Shown one piece after another: positions 1-6,541 of a stretch of DNA of 13,582 bases. Positions within the stretch are counted from its first letter, which is position 1. Every line of letters starts with the position of its first letter. The notes under the pieces were generated by a model, which saw only the letters and a program-made list of their open reading frames with translations, did not search any database and was not told where the DNA came from. The position numbers and the translations under genes are program-made. This DNA comes from a bacterium UBP15_UBA6099 (GTDB lineage: Bacteria; UBP15; UBA6099), in assembly GCA_002435745.1 (NCBI GenBank), contig DIWT01000061.1:1-13582 (forward strand). Reading direction: 5' to 3'.

Positions 1-1158
1 GTGGGTTTCATGAATAATTCGGGATAATTGATCATAATCTGTTTTTCTGAATAAGCCGCCATTGGAATCCAGCAGTTCAAGGTCTTGAGGGCTTTCGACG
101 AACATCCATGCGTTAACTACATCCGCGAGTGGGATGTCTGCCGATTCATAGACGAGTCTAAGCCCGTCTTTGGCATATACAACTCCGATGATGCCTTTTC
201 CGTCTGGAGCCCATTTGGGAGGCGTTTCAAACAGCAGAGAATCTGCGGCAACTCGGACATGGTTTCCGATATGTGTCTTTACTCCGTTCTCGCCTCGCTT
301 CCACACGGTTAGGCCAATTCCATTAGGGGTGAAAAACACCGCATCGCCTCGGATGTGCTTAATAGGCTCATTTATTCTATGAATCCAATAATCATTATAA
401 TCTGAAACATGCAAAGAACCGTTAGCGTCTTTCCATAGCATTCGAGAACCGACAGGATGGATGTTTTCCGGCAAAGACCAGTCTATCCCAGATGGGTCGA
501 AGTAGTCATTGATTTTCTCGAATGTGCCGGGAGAGAAAAAATCATCAAGATATTTGAATGGGGCGTGGACATTATAAGGAAGCTCTCCGTGTTCAGTTAT
601 CGTTCTGATGCCGAATACACCCGGCTCAAGCTCAACTCCGATGATCAGCCGATGCTGTTTGCCGCCGCCTGTCAAAGGTTCATCGTACAGGGAAAATGTT
701 GTCGGGGATATCAGAAGTTTTTTGAGTTCTTCTTCAGTCGAGTAGATTATCCGCCAATCGTCAGGGGCTGGGTATTCGCGCCGCCAGACAGCGCTTTTTC
801 CTCCGATTGATCCCAACGCGAAAATCGCTTTGTTTTCAGGATGCCAAACGATTGCGCTCATGCCGTCTGCATCCGGAGCAGGAATGATCTGCGTTTTTAA
901 CGAAGCGAGGTCGGCTTCCAGTATCATGTGCGAGTCTTTCGGTGTTGCCTCTTTTTTGATAATAAGAAGGGCCAAAGGTTTGCGCTTTGAGACGTCCATG
1001 TCCACAACATCGACTCCGTCTTGAATGAGCAAGGAGACGCTTGCGGCAGGAGATGAAGAAATATTTATATTTGGATAATCGAACTCTCCGCAGAGGGATG
1101 CCGCGCAAGCCGTGAGAATTATTGCGGCAAAAGCAAAAAAACAAGCTGACATTTTCAT
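1..1158 (-). CDS. Exported propeller-like probable lipoprotein, 3' end cut off by window edge
   Basis: The frame is open for 386 codons from ATG at 1158 to the first base of the window, so the C-terminus lies outside. A good Shine-Dalgarno site (AAAGGA, about 7-8 bases upstream) and a promoter support this start. Residues 1-20 form a short basic then hydrophobic signal; L15-T16-A17-C18 fits a lipobox, suggesting lipid anchoring after Cys18, though Cys23 nearby leaves some doubt. The mature part has short beta-like segments with WHPENK (around 105-110) and KWAPDGK (around 315-321), which resemble the P-D-G-K turns of TolB/PD40 beta-propellers. No catalytic motif is visible and I do not recognise a specific family. 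GC is visibly lower than in the neighbours (24 G+C in bases 541-600). Function unknown; export is fairly secure, the propeller fold is inference. Confidence 0.75.
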   Translation of the reverse strand, partial: MKMSACFFAFAAIILTACAASLCGEFDYPNINISSSPAASVSLLIQDGVDVVDMDVSKRKPLALLIIKKEATPKDSHMILEADLASLKTQIIPAPDADGMSAIVWHPENKAIFALGSIGGKSAVWRREYPAPDDWRIIYSTEEELKKLLISPTTFSLYDEPLTGGGKQHRLIIGVELEPGVFGIRTITEHGELPYNVHAPFKYLDDFFSPGTFEKINDYFDPSGIDWSLPENIHPVGSRMLWKDANGSLHVSDYNDYWIHRINEPIKHIRGDAVFFTPNGIGLTVWKRGENGVKTHIGNHVRVAADSLLFETPPKWAPDGKGIIGVVYAKDGLRLVYESADIPLADVVNAWMFVESPQDLELLDSNGGLFRKTDYDQLSRIIHETH

Positions 1159-1194
1159 GTTAGTTTCCTTTGCAGAATTATCATCAATGCCGAT

Positions 1195-1223
1195 AGTGTA
1201 TCATGTGAAAACAACATTGACAA
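1195..1223 (-). promoter_or_regulatory. Sigma70-like promoter for the left-edge lipoprotein gene
   Basis: Read on the minus strand, TTGTCA (1223-1218) is followed by exactly 17 bases and TACACT (1200-1195), matching TTGACA at five and TATAAT at four positions. Transcription would start near 1188, giving a leader of about 30 bases that contains the ribosome site. It lies between the MATE stop and this gene, so the gene need not depend on read-through. Confidence 0.55.
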
Positions 1224-1273
1224 TAAGGGTGATTGCATATTGCTGTTTGATAAAAACAAACTGCGGGGTCGGA

Positions 1274-2689
1274 TTAATCCGCGGGGAAGGGGGGCGGGCC
1301 GGGGGGGGCGGAGACGACTTTGATCTCGCGCCATTTGCCGCTTCTGTATCTGAGGTAAATTGCTAGGCTGAACACCATGAAAACGGAGACGAGGGCGACC
1401 CATGCGGCTTCCACGCTTGTGTTCATCACATGCAGCATGACGTACAGCGTAGGCACGAGTATCCAGTGCGTCGCGACGGAGATGAGCATGGCGAAGAATG
1501 TGTCGCCCGCTCCGCGCAACGCGCCCATTAAGACGAGGACGACGGCTTCGATGGATACGTAAACGGCGGCCAATCGGATCATGAACGCGGCGGTGGGGGC
1601 CGCGGCGTCGAACACGGAGTCGGCGGCTGCCGGGCGGAACACTCCGACCAGCGTTTCCGGGAATCCGGCGAACAGAGTCAGCATGACCGCAGAGTAAATG
1701 CATCCGATTTTGATGCCTGACATGGCGGAGCGGTGGGCGATGTCGGGTTTGCCCGCGCCCATGTATCTGCCGACTAGGCTGGTGACGCCGATCTCCATTC
1801 CGATAAGCGGGACGAACGCCACCAAGTCCCAGTTGAAAAGGACGGTTGCGGCGGTGGCGGCGACGGGGCCGCGCGAGTGGAACGCGAGTATCATCGCGTT
1901 GAACGCGGCCATGTTCAGAAGGAACTCGAACCCGGCGGGCGACCCGAACCTCCACAGTTTCGCCATCGCGGCGGCGTCGAAGAAGAACGAGCGTCCGACG
2001 CCGAACTCGGCGCGGTTCTTGGCGCCGAAGTAAGCGAAGGCGAGGACGGCCACGCCGCACGCGCCGCCGAGGACGGTTCCGTACGCCGCCCCTCTGATTC
2101 CCATCGCGGGGAAACCGAATTTGCCGAATATCAGCGCGTAGTTCGCGCAGACGTTGACCGCCATCGACACGAGGGTGGAGATCATTACGACGCGCGTTCT
2201 GCCGACGCCGGAGAAGAAGCAGCTCAGCGCGCTTCTGGCCAGTCCGACGATGGAGGCGCTCACAAGGATGTTGAAGTACAGCGACTGGGAGGCGAGTTGC
2301 GCCGGGTCGATGCCCGACTTTGCGAACATCCACGGTCCGAGAGGCCGCAACGCGAGCAGCAGCGGATACGCCGCGACGCACACTATCATCGATTGCGTGA
2401 TGACCACCGGGCATTTCTGTTTCATTCCGGAGCCGAGGTACTGCGCCACTAGCGCGGTTGAATACCCCGTCAGGCCTATGAAGAACGTGAGCAGCATGAA
2501 GCTGGCGACGCCTCCGCCGAGGGCCGCGTTCATCTGCTCCGGCCCCAGACGCGACAGGAAAAGCCGGTCGATGAAAATCATCGCCGTGTCGCATCCCGCG
2601 GAAACCACCATCGGCAGGGCGATGAACGAAAGTTCCGCCACGCCGCCGGGGACGATGTTCTTATGTTTCTTTTCGGAGAAGCCTTCCAT
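1274..2689 (-). CDS. MATE-family multidrug/toxin efflux transporter
   Basis: The 471-residue protein is hydrophobic throughout, with about twelve membrane segments, the usual size for MATE antiporters that export cationic drugs or metabolites in exchange for Na+ or H+. Family features include FIDRLFLSRLG (39-49) after the first helix, GMEIGVTSLVGRYMGAGK (297-314) opening the second half, and LRGAGDT (391-397). The substrate cannot be read from sequence. I place the start at ATG 2689: a predicted promoter would start transcription near 2725-2720, so an in-frame TTG at 2722 would have essentially no leader, and a GGGAGGG site lies between the two codons. The protein ends in an unusual proline-rich tail (APPGPPPFPAD) encoded by the G-rich tract. 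Family assignment is secure; the start is likely. Confidence 0.92.
   Translation of the reverse strand: MEGFSEKKHKNIVPGGVAELSFIALPMVVSAGCDTAMIFIDRLFLSRLGPEQMNAALGGGVASFMLLTFFIGLTGYSTALVAQYLGSGMKQKCPVVITQSMIVCVAAYPLLLALRPLGPWMFAKSGIDPAQLASQSLYFNILVSASIVGLARSALSCFFSGVGRTRVVMISTLVSMAVNVCANYALIFGKFGFPAMGIRGAAYGTVLGGACGVAVLAFAYFGAKNRAEFGVGRSFFFDAAAMAKLWRFGSPAGFEFLLNMAAFNAMILAFHSRGPVAATAATVLFNWDLVAFVPLIGMEIGVTSLVGRYMGAGKPDIAHRSAMSGIKIGCIYSAVMLTLFAGFPETLVGVFRPAAADSVFDAAAPTAAFMIRLAAVYVSIEAVVLVLMGALRGAGDTFFAMLISVATHWILVPTLYVMLHVMNTSVEAAWVALVSVFMVFSLAIYLRYRSGKWREIKVVSAPPGPPPFPAD
1283..1308 (+). repeat. G-rich tract with four G-runs at the 3' end of the MATE gene
   Basis: The plus strand carries runs of 4, 6, 3 and 8 G separated by one or two bases, which meets the usual pattern for an intramolecular G-quadruplex. 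It lies in the template strand for the last codons of the MATE transporter and encodes its proline-rich tail (APPGPPPFPAD). The 8-base run at 1301-1308 is also a slippage-prone homopolymer. Confidence 0.6.
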
Positions 2690-2696
2690 AATCCAG

Positions 2697-2717
2697 AGCG
2701 GCGCGCCGCTCCCTCCC
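2697..2717 (-). promoter_or_regulatory. Distant Shine-Dalgarno separated from the MATE start by a 14-base perfect palindrome
   Basis: On the minus strand GGGAGGG (2717-2711) is followed directly by the self-complementary AGCGGCGCGCCGCT (2710-2697), then 7 bases, then ATG at 2689. The plain distance from the ribosome site to ATG is 21 bases, too long, but folding the palindrome (5-bp stem, CGCG loop) would leave about 7 bases. The layout is seen in the sequence; folding-dependent initiation is inference. Confidence 0.4.
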
Positions 2718-2731
2718 TGCAAACCCGAAAT

Positions 2732-2760
2732 ATGATAGGACTAATAAAGGGATTTCACAA
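2732..2760 (-). promoter_or_regulatory. Sigma70-like promoter for the MATE gene
   Basis: On the minus strand TTGTGA (2760-2755), a 17-base spacer and TATCAT (2737-2732) match consensus at four and five positions. The start site would fall near 2725-2720, about 30-35 bases before ATG 2689. The -10 region is part of GTCCTATCAT, identical to that of the ilvD promoter. Confidence 0.55.
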
Positions 2761-2792
2761 GAGCTATCGGCAATGTCGAACGAACTCAAATT

Positions 2793-2818
2793 CGCCGATT
2801 GAATCCGGGCAATCGGCG
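2793..2818 (-). terminator. Stem-loop after ilvD, probable terminator
   Basis: Starting 21 bases after the ilvD stop, CGCCGATTG and CAATCGGCG form a perfect 9-bp stem around an 8-base loop. The following minus-strand bases (AATTTGAGTT) are only weakly T-rich, so intrinsic termination may be partial. It separates ilvD from the MATE promoter. Confidence 0.5.
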
Positions 2819-2839
2819 CTGTTGCGGAAAAAGGAAACG

Positions 2840-4507
2840 CTATTTCGGCTGTTTGAGCACGGCTCCGAGGTGCGCCGACTGCACAATGTCCGCGTATCTG
2901 CCGAGGTATCCTGATTTGATTTTTTTCGCGGGCGGTTTGAATTTGGCGGCGCGTTTTTTCAGTTCGGACGCCGGGACTTCGAGCGCGATTTTTTTGGCCG
3001 GGATGTCGTAGGATATCATATCGCCCTCCTTGACGAGAGCGATGGGGCCGCCGGAAGCGGCCTCCGGAGAAACGTGTCCGATGGCGGCGCCGCGGGTTCC
3101 GCCGCTGAAGCGCCCGTCGGTGATCAGCGAGACTTCCTCGCCGAGTCCCATGCCGACAACCGCGCTTGTGGGAGAAAGCATCTCGCGCATCCCCGGCCCG
3201 CCTCTGGGGCCTTCGTATCTTATCACCACCACGTCGCCGGGTTTGATCTTCCCGCCGAGAATGGCGTCGTAAGCCGTTTCCTCGGAATTGAACACGCGCG
3301 CGCGTCCTCTGCGTTTCATCATGGACGGGGCCACCGCGCTGCTTTTCACCACGCAGCCTTCCGGCGCGAGATTGCCCCAAAGAACGGTCAGCCCGCCTGT
3401 TGGCGTGTGCGGCTCGGTTATGGGCCTTATCACATCGCGGTCGAGAACCTTCGCATTTTTGATGTTGGCGGAAAGTTTTTTGCCGGTCGCCGTGACGACG
3501 TCGAGTTCGAGCAACCCGGCTTTTGCAAGCTCGTTCATTACCGCGTGAACGCCGCCCGCTTCGTGAAGCTCGGAGAGATAGTGAGTCCCGCCGGGGCGGA
3601 GCCTGCACAGGTTGGGAACGCGAGCGCCGACCGCGTCGATGGTCTTCATCGTCACTTTCGCGCCCGCTTCCTGCGCCAGAGCCAGAACATGAAGCACGGT
3701 GTTGGTCGAACAGCCGAGAGCCATATCGACCGCCAGCGCGTTGGCGAAACTCTTTTCGTTTATTATCGCCGAAGGCCTGATGTCGCGTTTAAGCAAATCC
3801 ATAACGGCGGCTCCGGAGCGTCGGGCGAGCCTGACGCGCTCGGCGCTGACCGCCGGGGCCGTCCCGTTGCCCGGCAGCGCCATCCCGAGGGCCTCCGTAA
3901 GGCACGCCATTGAGTTGGCGGTGAACATCCCCGCGCACGAGCCGCAGCCCGGACACGCCGCGTCCTCAAGCGCCTTCAGCTCGCATTCGTTCATCTTTCC
4001 CGTCTTAACCTGACCGACCGCCTCGAAGACGTCTATCAGGTCCAAGCTCCTGCCGCCCAGTTTGCCGGGCAGCATCGGCCCGCCGTTCACCACTATGCTC
4101 GGCAGGTCCATCCTGATGAGCGCCATCATCATTCCCGGCGTTATCTTGTCGCATGCGGTCACCGCGACCAGCGCGTCGAACGCGTGCGCCGTCGCCATCA
4201 CTTCCACAGAGTCCGCTATCAGTTCCCTGCTGGCCAGCGAGTATTTCATTCCTATGTGGTTCATCGCGATTCCGTCGCAGACGCCGATGCAGCCGAACTC
4301 GATGGGCGTGCCACCGGCCATGCGTATGCCAGATTTGACCGCTTCCGTCACCGTGTTCAGATGGATGTGTCCGGGGATTATCTCATTGGCGGAATTTATG
4401 ACGCCCACCAGCGGGCGGCTTATCTCTTCGTCTGTCAGTCCGAGCGCCTTGAACAACGAGCGGTGCGGAGCCTTCTCGATCCCTTTTTTCACAGAATCGC
4501 TTTTCAT
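2840..4507 (-). CDS. ilvD: Dihydroxy-acid dehydratase (valine/isoleucine synthesis)
   Basis: This 555-residue cytoplasmic enzyme dehydrates 2,3-dihydroxy-3-methyl acids to 2-keto acids, the shared third step of valine and isoleucine synthesis, which also supplies leucine and pantothenate. Family signatures are clear: CDKITPGMMMA (119-129), with a putative Fe-S cysteine at 119 and the CDK lysine 121; CPGCGSCAGMFTANSM (185-200), with Cys191; and LITDGRFSGGTRGAAIGHVS (461-480). The N-terminal site reads IIPGHIHL (43-50), the PGH version, as I recall for the E. coli enzyme, rather than the PCN version of the [2Fe-2S] plant and mycobacterial type. I chose ATG 4507 because MKSDSVKKGIEKAPHRS is the usual family start and an AGGAG site lies 10 bases upstream; a longer in-frame start at 4627 would cover the promoter. 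It stands alone, without other ilv genes. No leader peptide or T-box is visible. Confidence 0.96.
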   Translation of the reverse strand: MKSDSVKKGIEKAPHRSLFKALGLTDEEISRPLVGVINSANEIIPGHIHLNTVTEAVKSGIRMAGGTPIEFGCIGVCDGIAMNHIGMKYSLASRELIADSVEVMATAHAFDALVAVTACDKITPGMMMALIRMDLPSIVVNGGPMLPGKLGGRSLDLIDVFEAVGQVKTGKMNECELKALEDAACPGCGSCAGMFTANSMACLTEALGMALPGNGTAPAVSAERVRLARRSGAAVMDLLKRDIRPSAIINEKSFANALAVDMALGCSTNTVLHVLALAQEAGAKVTMKTIDAVGARVPNLCRLRPGGTHYLSELHEAGGVHAVMNELAKAGLLELDVVTATGKKLSANIKNAKVLDRDVIRPITEPHTPTGGLTVLWGNLAPEGCVVKSSAVAPSMMKRRGRARVFNSEETAYDAILGGKIKPGDVVVIRYEGPRGGPGMREMLSPTSAVVGMGLGEEVSLITDGRFSGGTRGAAIGHVSPEAASGGPIALVKEGDMISYDIPAKKIALEVPASELKKRAAKFKPPAKKIKSGYLGRYADIVQSAHLGAVLKQPK

Positions 4508-4543
4508 AGCTTCGTGTCTCCTCTCAAAACAATGAACTTTTTG

Positions 4544-4572
4544 ATGATAGGACAACGAAAAATAAAAGTCAA
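4544..4572 (-). promoter_or_regulatory. Sigma70-like promoter for ilvD
   Basis: On the minus strand TTGACT (4572-4567), a 17-base spacer and TATCAT (4549-4544) each match consensus at five of six positions. The start site near 4537 gives a leader of about 30 bases holding the AGGAG site, too short for an attenuator. It is divergent from the promoter of the VOC gene, with the two start sites about 80 bases apart. Confidence 0.7.
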
Positions 4573-4588
4573 ACAAGCGTCCCGCATG

Positions 4589-4615
4589 TTGAATTTCCCG
4601 TTTTGCGGTTATAAT
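4589..4615 (+). promoter_or_regulatory. Probable promoter for the VOC-family gene
   Basis: A perfect TATAAT (4610-4615) lies 35 bases before the start codon. The best upstream match is TTGAAT (4589-4594), but the spacer is only 15 bases, so the -35 assignment is weak. A strong AAAGGAGG ribosome site (4634-4641), 8 bases before ATG, lies in the resulting short leader. Confidence 0.5.
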
Positions 4616-4649
4616 ATCCGCGAACAAAGACGCAAAGGAGGCGCGCGCT

Positions 4650-5186
4650 ATGGTGCGGTCGCTGGCTCAGGTCGGAATCACTTGCTCGGACATAACAAAG
4701 TCGCTGGAATTCTATCACGATGTTCTCGGCCTGCCGTTGCTTGAGGCTATAGACGTGCCGTTCGATCAGAGGCGGGACATCTACGGCGTCGGCGAGGAAA
4801 CCAAGGTGACGCTGTTTCTATTGCGGACGGGCAACGGAGGCTTCGTCGAGTTGTTCAACTTCGACCCTCTCGTCGGCCCCCATCAAGACGTCGTATGGAA
4901 CCGCGCGGGCATCACCCACCTCGCGCTCGACGTCAAGAACCTGCCCGCCGTCATGAAGAAACTGCAGGAAAAAGGAATCAAGTTCGTCTGCCCCGTCAAA
5001 TGCAACCTCGGAACCGATTTTATCTTCACGCGCGACCCCGACGGCAATCTGGTCGAGCTTATCGACATGAAGAAGCTTTACTGGCCGGCGCGAATAGCGG
5101 GCGGCCTCATCGCAAAAATGAACACGAAAACAAAATACAAAGACCTTTACGAGCGTATAAAGAACAAGAAGCCGTTCCCGGTGTGA
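4650..5186 (+). CDS. VOC superfamily (glyoxalase/epimerase/dioxygenase fold) protein
   Basis: The 178-residue protein has two paired beta-alpha-beta-beta-beta modules: the first starts at QVGITCSDITKSLEFYHDVLG (7-27, quoted in part by position), the second at THLALDVKNLPAVMKKLQ (89-106). The family's four metal positions read as Gln7, Glu67, His90 and Glu136; Gln at the first position also occurs in human glyoxalase I, where bacterial enzymes often have His. DPDGNLVEL (129-137) is the typical final strand. The fold also serves glyoxalase I, methylmalonyl-CoA epimerase, dioxygenases and resistance proteins, and nothing here selects among them. A basic C-terminal extension (about 141-178) lies beyond the fold. 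The gene ends 8 bases from the stop of the convergent oxidoreductase gene. Fold certain, reaction unknown. Confidence 0.85.
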   Translation: MVRSLAQVGITCSDITKSLEFYHDVLGLPLLEAIDVPFDQRRDIYGVGEETKVTLFLLRTGNGGFVELFNFDPLVGPHQDVVWNRAGITHLALDVKNLPAVMKKLQEKGIKFVCPVKCNLGTDFIFTRDPDGNLVELIDMKKLYWPARIAGGLIAKMNTKTKYKDLYERIKNKKPFPV

Positions 5187-5194
5187 CCCCGGAT

Positions 5195-6334
5195 TTATTG
5201 TTGAATTTTCGAAAATGAAACGACCTGCTCGGCGATCTCGATGGCGCGAAGGCCGTCGTTTCCGGTCGCTCCCCAGATTTCCCCGAAAACAGGATGCGGC
5301 TCGAACGAGCCGTTGACGCGGGAGACGAAGTCGTCGATTTGCCGTTTGAACATCACGTGGGCGGGGCCGCGCGGGACGCGTTCCGGCAGCCAGCGGCCCA
5401 AGACGAGAGAAGGAACGCCGTACTTCCAGACGCGCGCGCGAGTGTGATAAAGGTGCGGATACCCGCGCAGATACCAGCTTGGGTCGAATTTGTAGCGGAT
5501 GCATCCGCCTGAGCCGTTGATCATGCCTTGGTCGATTTCGTCGCGGGCGCTCCAGCGGCTAAGGCTGGTCTGAATGTGGGCGGCGGCCCCGGACTCGAAC
5601 CTCAGCATGCAGGACGCGTGGTCCTCGAACGAGCGTGTTGGAACGACTTTATGCGCGGCTCCGCCCAGAACGTCGCAATCCTCGTCCATGAAGAAACGGA
5701 ATAGGTCGACGTAGTGGATGCCGTGGTCGAAGAAAACGCCGCCGCCCGCGCGGGCGTCGTTTACGCGCCACGCGCCCATGTCGGGCGAGTTCAGCAGCCT
5801 GAGGCGTCCGCCGACTTGTATTATTTCGCGCATTGGCGATTTAGTCATGTCGGGAGCCCATAGGTCGTATTCGGCTCTCAACTGGAAAACCCGGCCTATG
5901 TCGCCGGTTTTTATCATTGTCTTGACTCTTTCATAACCGGGGTCGAAGCGGAGAGAGAATCCGATGCGAAGGAGGACGTTGTTTTTCTCGCACTCCTCGA
6001 TCATGCGTCGGCATTCGGCGGAATTTACGGCCATCGGTTTTTCGCACAGCACGCTCATGCCGCGCCGGGCCGCGAGAGCCACAGGCTCCGCGTGCGCCCA
6101 TGGAGGGGTGACGACAATCGCCGCGTCGGCTTCGCTCTGCTCGATGGCCTTTTCGATGTCCGTGAACACTTTGCGCGCCCCGAACTCTTTTGCCGCGCGC
6201 CGCGCTTGATCTTCATTGATGTCGGCCACCGCTTCGAGCCGCGCGTTCGGATTCGCCTTTATCCATGGAAAAAACGCGAGCCATGCCTGCCGCCCGCAGC
6301 CTAACACCAGAAATTTGACTGTTTTCTTCGGCAT
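5195..6334 (-). CDS. Gfo/Idh/MocA-family NAD(P)-dependent oxidoreductase
   Basis: The 379-residue cytoplasmic protein has an N-terminal Rossmann domain with GCGRQA (12-17) and an acidic ADIN end of the second strand (37-40), typical for NAD(P). CEKPMAV (97-103) contains the catalytic Lys99 of the family, and DHGIHYVD (203-210) supplies Asp203 and His207 of the substrate site. The C-terminal GNDGLRAIEIAEQ (358-370) is the usual family ending. Members oxidise or reduce sugars, inositols or related polyols; the substrate is not evident. ATG 6334 is preceded by AAAGGA at 9 bases. The 3' end faces the VOC gene almost directly. Family confidence is high, the reaction unspecified. Confidence 0.92.
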   Translation of the reverse strand: MPKKTVKFLVLGCGRQAWLAFFPWIKANPNARLEAVADINEDQARRAAKEFGARKVFTDIEKAIEQSEADAAIVVTPPWAHAEPVALAARRGMSVLCEKPMAVNSAECRRMIEECEKNNVLLRIGFSLRFDPGYERVKTMIKTGDIGRVFQLRAEYDLWAPDMTKSPMREIIQVGGRLRLLNSPDMGAWRVNDARAGGGVFFDHGIHYVDLFRFFMDEDCDVLGGAAHKVVPTRSFEDHASCMLRFESGAAAHIQTSLSRWSARDEIDQGMINGSGGCIRYKFDPSWYLRGYPHLYHTRARVWKYGVPSLVLGRWLPERVPRGPAHVMFKRQIDDFVSRVNGSFEPHPVFGEIWGATGNDGLRAIEIAEQVVSFSKIQQ

Positions 6335-6372
6335 TTGTTCATGTCCTTTCGCGAGAAGCTTAAGCGCAACCG

Positions 6373-6401
6373 ATTATATTATACGCGCGTTGAAAAAACA
6401 A
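6373..6401 (-). promoter_or_regulatory. Promoter for the Gfo/Idh/MocA-type gene, with overlapping double -10
   Basis: Two overlapping perfect TATAAT hexamers occupy 6383-6378 and 6378-6373 on the minus strand. The downstream one lies 17 bases from TTGTTT (6401-6396), a weak -35. The start site near 6366 leaves a leader of about 30 bases before ATG 6334. Confidence 0.5.
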
Positions 6402-6448
6402 TAAACAGCGCGCTTGACGAATATCGGGTTTTGTATGGATGAAAACGT

Positions 6449-6463
6449 TAAAATGTGTACAAT
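6449..6463 (+). promoter_or_regulatory. Possible -10 elements upstream of carA
   Basis: TAAAAT (6449-6454) and TACAAT (6458-6463) each match TATAAT at five positions, 80-95 bases before the carA start. No convincing -35 lies at the right distance from either; TTGACG at 6414-6419 is too far from both. The carAB promoter probably lies here but is not resolved. Confidence 0.25.
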
Positions 6464-6541
6464 TTGTTGGATGATGGAAACGGACTGAGGCGGCGCGCGA
6501 GGAACAAACGGGCGTCCCGCCGGGAACAAGGCGAGAGCGAT

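Noticed and set aside
836..1144. 102-codon minus-strand frame near the left end
   Set aside because: It is out of frame with the 386-codon open frame starting at 1158, which has a promoter, ribosome site and signal peptide.
1243..1267. GTTTG/CAAAC stem after the MATE stop as a terminator
   Set aside because: The continuous stem is only 5 bp and no T-run follows it on the minus strand; too weak to call.
3074..3913. Long open frame (279 codons) on the plus strand inside ilvD
   Set aside because: It is antisense to a certain ilvD with all family motifs; high GC creates such open shadows. Its translation is Arg/His/Gly-rich with no family signature.
4508..4627. Upstream in-frame start for ilvD (ATG 4627)
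   Set aside because: It would place coding sequence over the predicted promoter and add 40 residues absent from the family; ATG 4507 has a strong ribosome site.
6455..6541. GTG start adding 29 residues to CarA
   Set aside because: The extension is Arg-rich and unlike CarA, whose N-terminus matches the protein starting at ATG 6542; the GTG also falls within or next to candidate -10 elements.
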